Source of the DNA: Rhizophagus irregularis
Taxonomy: Eukaryota; Glomeromycota; Glomeromycetes; Glomerales; Glomeraceae
Assembly (NCBI RefSeq): GCF_026210795.1
Contig: NC_089453.1
Span: 1,180,501 to 1,244,500, forward strand
DNA: 64,000 nucleotides
Direction: 5' to 3'
Part shown: positions 10,761-21,597 of the stretch, piece by piece
How positions within the stretch are numbered: the first letter of the stretch is position 1
Layout of the letters: each line of letters starts with the position of its first letter
Made by a program: the position numbers and the translations under genes
Notes under the pieces: model-generated
Told to the model about the DNA's origin: nothing
Database searches by the model: none
Seen by the model: only the letters and a program-made list of their open reading frames with translations

Positions 10761-11379
10761 TATCTTTTCATAATAGATTTTTTGTCTTTTTCTGAAATGG
10801 GCTTGTCTCTTTAGCTAATCTCTTCAGTTTGACGTAGTTTAAGAGATTCACTTGCTTCTTATTTAGATGGCATCTTAGCTTTAGATGGATATTGAATTAG
10901 TTATGCATTTTGGAAAAGGATCTCATTTTGTAAAAAAATTAGGACGCGAATATACATCAACATCATCATTAACACAAATTTCATAATACACAGAAAATAT
11001 CAGAAGTAAAAAATTTCATCAGTTTTCAAGAAAACTTTATTAGTTTATTTCAATACTTTAAATTTTACAACAGTTTTTATTAATTACATTAATTGAATTT
11101 GAATATAGCTTAATCTATCATGTCAAGAAGTAAATGTAACTGTCATATAGGAAAACAATTATTATATAGTAGATGGTGATATTCCACTATATTTATTAAT
11201 AATAATATTAAAGTAATACAATATATTTACAAAAGTAAAATAAAATAAGGTATTCTAAATAAATTTAAATATTATCAACATACTGCCTCTCCTAAAGGAA
11301 TCAAAAGTGACTCATTATGAAAGACTTAAAAATTTGACCAATAACCTTCTTTATCGAATATTAAGCTATTTCATAACTT
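10761..11379. other. AT-rich spacer, nothing recognised
   Basis: It may contain more of the decayed Helitron 5' part (SLSTNLSF-like K/L-rich frames near 10700-10900), but I cannot support a call. Confidence 0.4.
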
Positions 11380-11715
11380 CTAACGTAAATTTACTATTTT
11401 ATCTAATTTATTGACCGTTAATTTAGATTTGTTGGCCAACTTTTTCATCTTTACATTAATCCTTTTCTGATATTCTAAATCAGCTAGTTTAATATTCCTA
11501 TACTTCCATATAAAAATTTTGAAATCAAAAATCAATTTGTTAATCAAATCATCTAATAACCTTATTCTGTTTTTATCTAATATTCTATAACTTTTAAATA
11601 AGTTAACTAAATCTATATGTATAAAACCTTTTGCTAACATAAACAAATTATATATTTTATTGAAATCCCAAATCTTACAATATGAAATTTCTTTAAATAT
11701 CATCAGGATTTGCAT
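11380..11715 (-). pseudogene. Unidentified 111-codon frame, possible LINE scrap
   Basis: Minus-strand frame rich in K/I/L. A stretch DFKIFIWKYRNIKLADLEYQ faintly resembles the C-terminal FIWK-type segment of Rhizophagus LINE ORF2 proteins. Base use matches the AT-rich surroundings, so chance is possible. No function is claimed. Confidence 0.25.
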
Positions 11716-11856
11716 TTTCCATTTAAATATATTTTAATAATAAAATAATGGAAAAGTTAATAAAGAAATTCAAGATTAAATATAGATTTTCAATTAGTTA
11801 TCATATAAAATAAATAGATTAATAGAAGATTTAATAAAAATATTATATGAAGAGTA

Positions 11857-12906
11857 TTGCTAAATATTACCAGTAGTACTCGTCACCACATGTAAAATAT
11901 TTTTTGAATTTTCAAAAATTTTTGACTGAGATATTCTTCTAATTAAAATATAAATATCATTATTATTGTTATCCTGTCAATGATTAAAGCTGACTGAAAA
12001 ACTTTAACGCTTTAACAGGTTAACTGGAATTTAACTTAATAGGAAAGTCTTAAGTTGATCACAAATAATCACGTGAAATAACGTTGGATGTTCAGGTAAA
12101 GAAAATAGGTTTTTATTAAAATAATGTAAGATTTTGAATACGACAAAAATATAGATAATCTCTTAGTTGCAAAATTAACTATCTTGAATTATACTACTGG
12201 GAATAATACTCTTTTCATATAATTCAAAAACTACAATACAATTTTTAACTAACTAACTGACCTCCCCTCCTACTTGGTAAAATCCTATCACTATTTATAA
12301 TAAAATAAAAATCAAGAATATTTGATAAAATAAATAAAACAAATATAATAAATAAATAAAATAAATAAAATAAAATAAATAAATAAGATAAAATAAATAT
12401 ATCAAATAAATAAAATATAACAAATAAAATAAATAAAATTAATAAAATAAATAAATCAAATATATCAAATTAATCAAATATGTCAGATTTATCAAATAAA
12501 TCAAGAAAATCAAGAAAATCGAAAAAATCAAGGGATCTACGAAATGATCTACAAAATTTGATCTACATAAAATTACTGCGCCACATTTCTATTTTAACAC
12601 TATATGTAAATTTATGAGTAGAATAAGTTTCCCTTAGATTATAAAGGCTATTGTTTAGATAGAAAAATAGGAAAGTTTGATTTAAAAGTAAAATACAATT
12701 TTTTGTTTTAAAAAAGATTTTTTTTAGTCAAATTTTCAAAATTTTAGTGTGATTAGTATCTACCCAGGTTTGTTTTACACATTTATTATTTAAATTGAAA
12801 TTTTTGAAAGAAAATTTATGGTGTGTTTTTTTAACTCTGGCCAAAATTATAATTTTTGGCCAGAATTAAGTGGTGTGGTGACGTCACCACTGGTGATATT
12901 TAGCAA
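11857..12906. mobile_element. Inverted-repeat element, 1.05 kb, TTGCTA family
   Basis: Left end TTGCTAAATATTACCAGTAG and, reversed, right end TTGCTAAATATCACCAGTGG; arms extend about 35 bp through CGTCACCACA. TA flanks both sides (11855-11856 and 12907-12908 region). The interior has no gene: 12290-12480 is an ATAAATAA-type microsatellite and the rest is AT-rich. A shorter member of the same family is at 41375-41645. Confidence 0.75.
12290..12490. repeat. ATAAATAAA microsatellite
   Basis: Low-complexity run of AAATAAATAA variants with occasional ATCAAAT, inside the inverted-repeat element. Confidence 0.85.
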
Positions 12907-13736
12907 TACCCTTTATATGAATTATTAGTAAAATTGAAGGAAAACTAAAATTAGAATAAAAAAATAGCATTAGTTTTGAAATAAAAAGCAAAAATCAATG
13001 AAAATAAAACTATTTATTTGGTTTATATAAGAGAAGTAAAATTACCAATAGATAAAAATAATCAGTTAATGGAAAAATTACTAAAAGTAAAAAACCAAGT
13101 AAAAGAAAAAATTAGTAAATTACAGATAAGTAAAGATATATAACTTAATTTATATATTTTTTTTTATATAATTTAATTAAAAAATATTTAATTTTTAATT
13201 TCTTACATTTAAAATAATAAATTTAATAAATTTAATAAATACAAATCTTTTTAATAATTTTTCTTTAAACAAATCTCATTTTTTTTTAGCTTTTTTTGTT
13301 AAATAACATAATAATTACAATCTTGATTAGAAAAAAAAAATCCCCTAATTTAATAAAGGAATATAATAATCAAAATAAGAAAATATATAAAAGTTCAAGA
13401 GAAGGTCAGGGTTTAAATAAAAAATAACTGCATGTATTAAAAACATAACATAATTCGGAAAATGACAGTAATTCAAAAGGGTATATCAACTTTTTTATGG
13501 TGTATAATATGATGTTTGTTTAAAATATAAAAATCATGAAATACAAAATTTATACTTCGGTGTATAATATGACCCATCTCACTAATGTGTATAAAATCAA
13601 AATGCCCCATAATAATAGAAATTCATTTTTTGCTTTTTACATAACTACAAATCCTAAAATACCAATTATTAAAACCTTGCATTTTTCCTTTGACTTACCT
13701 CGATAATTTTCAAATAATTTTTTTTAAGGTAAAAAA
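12907..13736. other. AT-rich intergenic stretch
   Basis: Downstream of the Ras2 gene (which is on minus). A duplicated GGTGTATAATATGA motif occurs near 13498 and 13559. No gene recognised. Confidence 0.5.
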
Positions 13737-15112
13737 TTATAGGATTATGCATCTTGGTTTTTTGCTCTTCTTTTTTTCTCCTCGACCACCATCTCTATTT
13801 GCACGTATCATCCTTACTACTGTATAAAATGCTCGCTCAACGTTTACACATGTTTTTGCTGAACTTTCAATAAATTCACATCTGAGTTTTCTTGCCATAT
13901 TCATTCCTTCTTCTCTTGAAACCTCGCGTTCAGTGATTTTATCACACTTATTACCAACAAGCATAAGAGGAACATTGTCAGTGTCTTTTACACGAGTAAT
14001 TTGATCTCGAAATCGTTCAACCCGTTCAAATGTTGAACGTGAAGATATAGAATAGACTAAAAGAAAACCTTCTCCGTCTCTATCATTTAAAATATAATCA
14101 ATAAAATTGATTGAATACCAGGAGAAATATGTGAAGTAATTGATAAGTGATATAAGCTGATTATTCCATGAAATTTGACACTTATAAAGTAGCAATATAT
14201 ATATAAAATGCTTATGTCAAACTCATTAAAAATCAAAAAATAAGAATCTTGCTTCATTAAATGCTGTTTATCATCAATATACATATAACAAAGAGATCAA
14301 GATTCATTGTTGCATTAAAAAATAGTTATAACATCTTAATAATTTACCTAATCCACTGATCACGAAGGGCAGTATACTCCTCTATTAATTTTAGTTAAGA
14401 GATAAAAAGCATATATCAATAATAAAAGATTTTTGTTAATTAACAATTTTGAATTAACTATAATATTTTATATAAACATTTTAACAATTGAAGTATGAAA
14501 ACAGATAGGATACAAACCTTGTCCAGCAGTGTCCAGTACCTCTAATACACAAGGCTGGTCATCTATTACAACTTGTTTCCGATATGAATCTTCAATTGTT
14601 GGATCGTATGTCTATCAAATCAATATTACGAATTTTAATTTTTTGAAGAATTAAAAATGCATAAGTGAGACAAAATCACACACACCTCTATTAATCAGTA
14701 TTAACGTATTAAAAAAGTTTGAGGATTTAAATATAAACTTTTGATTAGAATTAATTAAATACAAATGTTTCTGTAGTTAAATTAATTCAAGCTGTTAAAC
14801 TTACCAACAAAATGGTTTAAGCACAGCTGTTGAATAAAGTAACATTATTATTATTTGTGTTCAGAGTTAAAAAAGTTTTATACGTAACTACAGCTTTGAA
14901 GAAATAAACTAAAAACAGATTCTCTGGTCAATTATTTTAAAGACAAACCTGAATTGTGAGAGCGGTCTAGTTAACAAAAAAAATATATATGTGTATACAT
15001 ATTTAATCAAAAGAATAAAATTACTTTTAGAAATCACTGAATTAGCTTAAAATATGGTTGGTACCTTCCCAACGCCACCATCTCCCAGTACAACAAGCTT
15101 ATATAACATCAT
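13737..15112 (-). CDS. Ras2-type small GTPase
   Basis: Membrane-anchored GTP switch of the Ras family, closest in motif pattern to fungal Ras2 (Neurospora ras-2 type). Six exons: 15112-15065, 14966-14949, 14826-14805, 14611(13)-14518, 14381-14348, 14079-13737; about 186 aa. Exon 1 ends at the P-loop ([11 protein letters not shown]), exon 2 is only TALTIQ (18 nt), and exon 3 is 22 nt (LCLNHFV). Switch I reads [12 protein letters not shown], switch [19 protein letters not shown] gives guanine specificity, and ESSAK is the G5 box. The C-terminus [11 protein letters not shown] is a basic run plus CaaX box; Leu last suggests geranylgeranylation. Odd: the 3' splice site of intron 3 lacks the extra AG needed to keep frame (see findings). 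Everything else is intact. Confidence 0.9.
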
Positions 15113-16620
15113 CTTGACGAGGTGGCTTTATCTAGGGTTATATTGACAGGAAATTAATGAGGGGTGGATAAAAGTCCTTTGTATTAGGACAATATGTAAA
15201 ATGTTTAGGACGAAGAGATGTCTTTTTGCGTAACGATAATAATTTGTGTGTAAAAAATCAATATGAGAAGTCATTTGAGCAGACCGGCATGTCCGGTGAC
15301 GCCATCAAAAAATATTGGTGATAATCTTTTAGGTGCATTATTTTTCTGAAGTGTATACCAGGAGCGTCAACTAATGACCAAGAATGGTTTTCAAAGCATT
15401 TGAAGCGGCAAAGATAACTGACATCTATGCGCACGCCCACGCTAAAGATAAATCTAAACGACTAAAAGTGTTGTAAAATTGAAGAATTTCTTCACCTGGT
15501 TTCCTTCATATTTTTGTTTGAGACAATTATTTCATTTATATGACCTTGATATTCTCGATATTTTTTTTGTTATCAAGAATAAGCCGTCACAACAGAAGGT
15601 AATGCTCGATTCATAAAATGATTTTTTCCTTTTAAAATTACATTTATCAAAGAATAATAAAGATTTAATTTATAGAAATTATAGAAAACAAAGAAATAAG
15701 CCATCTCTGGGTAGAACTGTCTACTTAGAAAGTATGTATAACTTAAAAATTTGCTTGGTTATTTAATAATAAATATTTATATTATTGTAAATTTATTTGT
15801 TCACAACCCAATTGCAAATTCAAATCAACGACAATGATTTAATTTTATAACATGGATATATTCCAACATAGGGTTTTCAAAGAGTTCTAGTAATTTATGT
15901 GAAGTTTACAATGAAAACTGTCCCAATAGATAAGAATGCAGATAATGCTATAAAAGTAAAAGCTTAGATGCATTTGACTTTGAAATCCTTCCAGAAGTGT
16001 GCTTACGAGGTTTGGAAAAGAAACGGTAAACGTAGTGAAAAGTTTTAATAGGTATTTTATTTTTGTGACATTATATAAAGATATTTTATTTAATTTATTA
16101 GATATCTTTGAGCACGCTGCTTAAGAACAATGTTTATAAAGTTTTCGAAACACGAAAAATAAACGTATGATTGTAGTTTATGTTACGGATAGATCTCTAG
16201 ATCCAATAATGATGTCTCCAATGCTGTTACTTGGTTTCCATTATTCTTTGGGAGAAAATATAAGCCATCACATATTTTCTTTTTGTATTGGTGATGCTTT
16301 ATTATTTTTCCAGATAGTTATTCGTGGACCATTGATAAATTAAAAATAATAATTTCAAAGAATGTTCAGAGAATGTATAAGTTCGGATTCAATTCGTCTT
16401 GTAAACAACCTTAGTAGAATTACGATCCGTCAATCCGCGGATTGACCTTGTACCACCATATTGCGTTTCATTAGCACAAAAAAAAATGGACTCAATTTAT
16501 TATTTGTCCAATTCTTCTTTATTCTTCTTTACTTTTATTAAATTTTTTATATTGTGTATTGAGGAGATACCTCTAAAAAAATTTCATTTAATAAATTAAT
16601 ACTCCAAAATATGTTTATTT
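15113..16620. other. Intergenic, no gene recognised
   Basis: 1.5 kb upstream of Ras2. Short open frames only, none with recognisable motifs. Confidence 0.5.
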
Positions 16621-16624
16621 TCGG

Positions 16625-16817
16625 GTCTAACGGAAACTCTACCGGGTGTTTAAACATTTTGAATATGGACCATATGATATGACATGATCTTAATAGTGTC
16701 GTTTCATATTGGACGGCAGTGCAATCTTTAGGTGAATGGTGCTCAAGTTACGGCGTTCCTGCAATTACAGGTGTTGACACTCGGGCAATCGTCCATATTT
16801 TTAGGGTAGAATTTTAA
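16625..16817 (+). pseudogene. Carbamoyl-phosphate synthase small-chain fragment
   Basis: A lone plus-strand segment reads YWTAVQSLGEWCSSYGVP then AITGVDTRAIVHIFR at about 16707-16805. This matches the conserved stretch before the glutamine amidotransferase domain of carbamoyl-phosphate synthetase small subunits (arginine-specific or the URA2/CAD type). It ends at a possible donor (AGG|GTAGAA) or at TAA 16815. A weaker upstream patch (about 16625-16655) may be the preceding SLTDPSY region, out of frame. No catalytic Cys triad segment follows, so this is an orphan exon or gene relic. Confidence 0.7.
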
Positions 16818-17919
16818 AATAACACAAGTTTTACTTTCGATTTATCAGATCTGCTACAACTTTAATTGTATAAATACGAATAAAGATTGAAAATTTGCAA
16901 ATTGATGAGAAATGCTTTATTTATATTAAAGAATAAAGAGAAAGGTGGAACTAACTCAGAAAGTAATGATGTTTACTGAGAAAGTATTCCCATTTAATGC
17001 ATTATTAAATTTAAAAGTTACTTTCCTTTAATTCAATCTATCATATAATTTTTCTTTATTTTTATCAGGTGTGTTAAAATAGAGATCGTACGATTAGTGA
17101 CCGTTATACTGACGGACCTTAGTCCTTAGAATAAATGCTACTCTATCAATAATTTTTACATTAATATTGAACTGTCCATCAAGCATCAACAAAATTGATT
17201 ACGTGCATCAATTAAGTATTATTGAACTTTGTTATATTGCTTTAGAAATGATTGTTTAAGAACCCGATTTTGTTACACAGAACCACTTCTAAGTATGTTG
17301 AAAATATTAATTGTGAAATTGGGCAAATTGGGCATCTCTTATCGGAATGTGATGGTTACATATGGTTTACCATATTAAGAATAAGAAAAAGGACACTGCA
17401 TGTTTAAGCGAAAATCACATATTGACAATAAAATACGCAATCTATTAAATCTATCAGTAGTACCTTAATAGTTATTATAATTATAATAAATGATTAAATA
17501 AGGTTTAACATCTTTTCCTGATGATCACGATCGAAATATAATTAACACAGAAAATTTTTTTAGTTAACAGGCCCAAAAATTTTCCTATATTTGTTTTATA
17601 CATCCGGATCATGTGCACAGAACATGTGTAACAATTTTTTATGGTAATGCATGTGAACCAAACTTAGCCAATAAAAACCATTATTTTGGTCAGTGGCATA
17701 TAGTTTAAAAAAAATTCTAACATTGAAGAAAGTCAGCAACCGAATAATTGCTAATTATTAATCAAGTTTAATTAATTATATTTTTTATAGTAGATCACGA
17801 ACCTTTCAGCACCATATTTTGGGGGAAAAATTAGGCGATCAAAAATCAAAATCAATGATCACATGTTTGGATTGATTAATGGATTTTGCAATCAAAAAAA
17901 AAAAATCCGAACGATCAAC
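16818..17919. other. Intergenic region upstream of NDUFS4
   Basis: No gene, repeat family or RNA recognised; presumably contains the NDUFS4 promoter near its right end. Confidence 0.5.
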
Positions 17920-18657
17920 ATGGCTTTACTTTTCAAACGAACATTTCCATTTTCACGACTTCAGGTAGTTCCTAGTGTAACGGTACTAAAAAGGTTCAGT
18001 TCTAGAGATTTGGATTCCGATTCTTCTGCTCTTGCAATAAAGGAGTCCAAGAATGAAGTCGTTGAAACAGCACCGGAAAAATCTCGAATAATAACTGCCG
18101 ATATTATTTCAGGAGCACCAAGTAAGAAAAATGGTTCATTCAATTCAGTTTAAGGATTACTGCTAAGTAATTTGATTTTAGAGGAACTTCGGTATAGAAC
18201 AGTTAGAATTTACAAACCTACTAGAACGGCAATGCAATCGGGAGAACATAATACTAAACATTGGAGGTTAGATTTTGATATTTTGGAAGGAGGCGGCAGA
18301 TGGGAAAATCCTCTTATAGGTTGGGCTAGCAGGTAAAAACTTGCGAGATTAACATTAGATTTTTACATTAATAAAATTAATAAAAAAAATGATATCTTTT
18401 TTTTTTATAGTTCAGATTATATGCAAGCACTACGACTTAAATTCAAGTCCAAGGAAGATGCAATTTATTTCGCTGAAAAACAAGGTGAGTTTACAACATA
18501 ATTATCACTTTTAAATATACACATATAAATTTTTTTCTTTTTTTTAGGGTGGGATTATTATGTTCAAGATCATATAGAACCAAAATTTCGTAAAAAAGTT
18601 TATGCTGATAATTTCAAATATTCACCAGGAAAATTAAGAATTATTAAAACAAAATAA
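17920..18657 (+). CDS. NDUFS4: NADH:ubiquinone oxidoreductase 18-kDa subunit (NDUFS4)
   Basis: Accessory subunit of mitochondrial complex I, located in the matrix arm. Exons 17920-18121, 18182-18332, 18411-18484, 18548-18657; 178 aa. The chosen start gives MALLFKRTFPFSRLQ, a basic amphipathic mitochondrial presequence; an upstream in-frame ATG at 17863 would add an N-terminus without such character. The ETC_C1_NDUFA4/NDUFS4 domain is clear: VRIYKPTRTAMQSG, HWRLDFDI, RWENPLIGWASSSDYMQ, DAIYFAEKQGWDYYV and the C-terminal KFRKKVYADNFKYSPGKLR. Length agrees with the family (about 175 aa). The stop lies 14 bp from the stop of the convergent AlkB gene. Confidence 0.93.
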
Positions 18658-18671
18658 AAGAATATGTTTAT

Positions 18672-19346
18672 TCATTCAAGTTGTCTAAAAGTTAAACTTA
18701 TTCTCCCTTCTTTGACTAATTTTTCTTTTGGAATTGAATGTTTCCAGTATTGTTGAGTTGTTCCCTTCATAATTATCAAAGAACCATTTTCTAAAGAAAT
18801 TTTATGTGTAATTTTTTTATTTTTTTTATTCCTAAATATAAAAGTTCTTTCAGCACCTAAACTAACACAAGCAATAGCCCCAAATTTTACTAAACCTTTT
18901 TCATTATCAGAATGTTCACCAATAGAATCTTGTCCATCTTTATACCAATTTAACAAAACAAAATTAAATTGAGTATTTAAAATATCTTCAATTTTTTCTT
19001 TAATTTCTTTGATCGAAGGAGGATATTCAATAGAGTCAACACCAGCTATGGTTCCAGAATATTTGTAAACTTTATTTGGATCAGAACCAAAAGAGCAAGT
19101 TAGACGAGCAGCTTTTACGGGACGACCAAATACTTTAAAGGTAGGTCGCGTCCAGTATGAGAGAGAAATTAGTTCTTGATAATATTTAGAACATACTTCT
19201 GGTGAAAATATGGAGCAATAATATATAACTTCTGCTTGAGGTATATCAAGTTGAACAAAAGTAGAAAGCGAATTTGCTTTAACCCTTTTTTTTGTTTCGT
19301 TCGTGTTAAAGTCTTTTTCCCTTTCGTATTGTTGGAGACGTTTCAT
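18672..19346 (-). CDS. AlkB-like 2-oxoglutarate/Fe(II) dioxygenase
   Basis: Single exon, 224 aa. AlkB-type enzymes remove alkyl groups from bases by oxidative dealkylation, using Fe(II), oxygen and 2-oxoglutarate. Fe ligands are visible: H145-x-D147 in SIGEHSDNEKGL and H203 in QQYWKHSIPKEK. 2-oxoglutarate-binding arginines are R215 and R221 in EGRISLTFR. NFVLLNWYKDGQDSIG before the HxD and the LGAERTFIF strand are typical of the ALKBH2/ALKBH3 subgroup, so DNA repair is the likeliest role; RNA substrates cannot be excluded. The gene is divergent from the desaturase gene (about 420 bp apart) and convergent with NDUFS4. Confidence 0.88.
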   Translation of the reverse strand: MKRLQQYEREKDFNTNETKKRVKANSLSTFVQLDIPQAEVIYYCSIFSPEVCSKYYQELISLSYWTRPTFKVFGRPVKAARLTCSFGSDPNKVYKYSGTIAGVDSIEYPPSIKEIKEKIEDILNTQFNFVLLNWYKDGQDSIGEHSDNEKGLVKFGAIACVSLGAERTFIFRNKKNKKITHKISLENGSLIIMKGTTQQYWKHSIPKEKLVKEGRISLTFRQLE

Positions 19347-19765
19347 TGTTTGCTACATTACATAGAATGTCGATCATTTGATGATATACTTTATGATCAC
19401 GTAGCTACAATATCATGTGATAAGTAACAATTTACATATTAACATTAACACCATTAACACGCTTATCTGGCGTTCGATCCCCTTTGAAACCTTTATTAGT
19501 ATAACACCATAACACCACTGGTATATCCTTGCTTCTAAACAATATTAAATACCCCAAAAACTGCGTTCATAAAATTTTATTACCGCCTTTGGAATATTTC
19601 ATATGTCAATTGCCGAGGTACAGTTGGGGTATTAAAAGCTTCCCCAAAAATCTTTGTGTAAGTCAAAAAATTTAACCAATCTCAATTGATATTGGATAAG
19701 ATATAAGGATATAAGACAAAGCCCCAAACACTTTTGATATATTTTTTTTTCTCAATAAAAAAACC
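19347..19765. promoter_or_regulatory. Divergent intergenic region, AlkB-like / desaturase
   Basis: 419 bp between two start codons on opposite strands; must hold both promoters. I see no clear TATA box, only A/T runs near 19735-19760 close to the desaturase ATG. Confidence 0.45.
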
Positions 19766-21525
19766 ATGCCTCCTCGTGCAAAACTTGAAGAGCTCATAGA
19801 CGGTTAGTATCGAAAAGCGCGTAGCAAAACGCCGTAATAACTTTATTACTACTTTTGTAATCTAATGATACTCTCAGTTTTTGGCTCTATTTTTCTTTAT
19901 ATTTATATTTTAATTGTTGAAAATAGGGCCTAAAAACTTTAGAAGAGCAGATGTTATCAGAACATTTGAAAAAAAAGGCAACGACCAAGATCCTTGGTAT
20001 ATTGTTGTTGATAATAAAGTATATGACATCAAGGATTTTGTGTCTGACCATCCCGGAGGGGCAGTGATTTTGACTCAAATCGGCAAAGATTCAACTGGTA
20101 TGCATGTGTAATGTGATATTTAATATCGTGATCTAATTTAATGCGTGACATATATTAATTAATTTCTAGATGCGTTTTATAATTTTCACCCAAATGAGGT
20201 TATTGAAATTTTGGCAAACTATTATGTCGGTGATATTGCTCAAGAAGATATTATTACCTCAAAAGAAGGTTTTGCACAAGAATTGCGAAAATATAAGGAA
20301 ATCTTTAAAAAAAAGAATTACTTTAAGTCATCAAAATTATATTATGCTCAAAAAGTAATTCACAACATCATCATTTGGGCGACTTCAGTTACAATTTTGG
20401 CTAAATTTGGGGATAATCTTTTCGGTGTTCTTCTATCAGCTGCAATAATGGGCTTATTCTGGCAACAATGTGGTTGGCTATCTCATGATTTTCTCCATCA
20501 TCAAGTATTTGATAACAGAAAATATAATGACTTGATGGGTGATTTTCTTGGCGGAATTTGTCAAGGATTTGATCCATCCTGGTATGAATGATATTTAAAT
20601 TAAAAATTAAGTATTTGATATTTATAAATAATTCTTTATTTAATATTTTATAAAGGTGGAAAGATAAGCATAACACCCATCATGCAGAACCAAATGTTCA
20701 TGGACAAGATCCGGATATTAATACGCATCCAATTTTGACTTGGTCAGAGCATGCACTCCTTGATATATTTGATCCAGAAATGGCTGAAATAAATGCTAAA
20801 CTACTCCCACAGTGGATTGTAAGATTCATGATTAAATATCAAACTTTAAGTTATTTCCCAATTTTATGCGTGGCAAGGGTCTCATGGTGCATACAAAGCA
20901 TTCTTTTTGTTCTTCCTAACGGACAAAATGGAAAACCTGCAGATGCTCGCATGCCAATTTCTTTGACGGAACAACTTTCACTTGGAATACATTATATTTG
21001 GTATTTTTATATATTATCTTTTATAAGCACTTGGAATTTGGTTTTCATATTTTTCATCACATCGCAAGCAATATGTGGTTTATTATTGGCTTTGGTATTT
21101 GCGTTGAATCATAATGGTATGAAGATTCTCACGGAAGAGGAAGCCCAAGAAATGGATTTTTTTATTAAACAAGTTATTACTGGAAGAAATGTAATTGCTT
21201 CAAATCCAGAATTACAATTTATCGTAGATTGGTTTTGTGGAGGATTAAATTATCAAATTGAACATCATGTAAGAAGAAAGAATTAATCTTTTGTGTATAA
21301 CTTATAATAATGATTTAAATATATAATTTTATTTTATACTTGTAGATCTTTCCTACTCTTCCGCGTCACGTCTTTCATAAAGTCCAACCTATTGTTCAAA
21401 CATTATGCGAGAAATATGAAATACCTTATCATAAAACTACATTTATGGAAGGCACAAAAGAAGTTTTCAATCGATTGGGGCAAGTTTCTGCTGCGTGTTG
21501 GAAATTAGATCGAAAATTAACTTAA
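19766..21525 (+). CDS. Front-end fatty-acid desaturase, cytochrome b5 fusion (delta-6 type)
   Basis: ER membrane enzyme that inserts a double bond between an existing one and the carboxyl end, making polyunsaturated fatty acids. Exons 19766-19802, 19927-20097, 20170-20581, 20656-21268, 21346-21525; 470 aa. The N-terminal cytochrome b5 domain has the heme motif HPGG (FVSDHPGGAVI). Three His boxes follow: HDFLH in WQQCGWLSHDFLHHQVF, HNTHH in WKDKHNTHHAEPN, and QIEHH. Q replacing the first His of box 3 is the front-end hallmark. Membrane segments lie between boxes 1/2 and 3. WQQCGWL.HDFLHHQVF and HPILTWSEHAL are close to Mortierella delta-6 desaturase, so delta-6 is the best guess; delta-5 or sphingolipid delta-8 remain possible. 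Confidence 0.9.
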
Positions 21526-21597
21526 TTTATATACATATATACATGTATAATTTTTTTTTTTAAAAAAAAAAATAATTATAATTTTAAATATTTAAAA

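Noticed and set aside
17863-17919. Upstream in-frame ATG for NDUFS4
   Set aside because: It would add a segment coded by an A-run without presequence character; the ATG at 17920 gives a normal mitochondrial leader.
19465-19490. tRNA-like GTTCGATCC box
   Set aside because: No matching A box, anticodon stem or acceptor pairing within 100 bp upstream.
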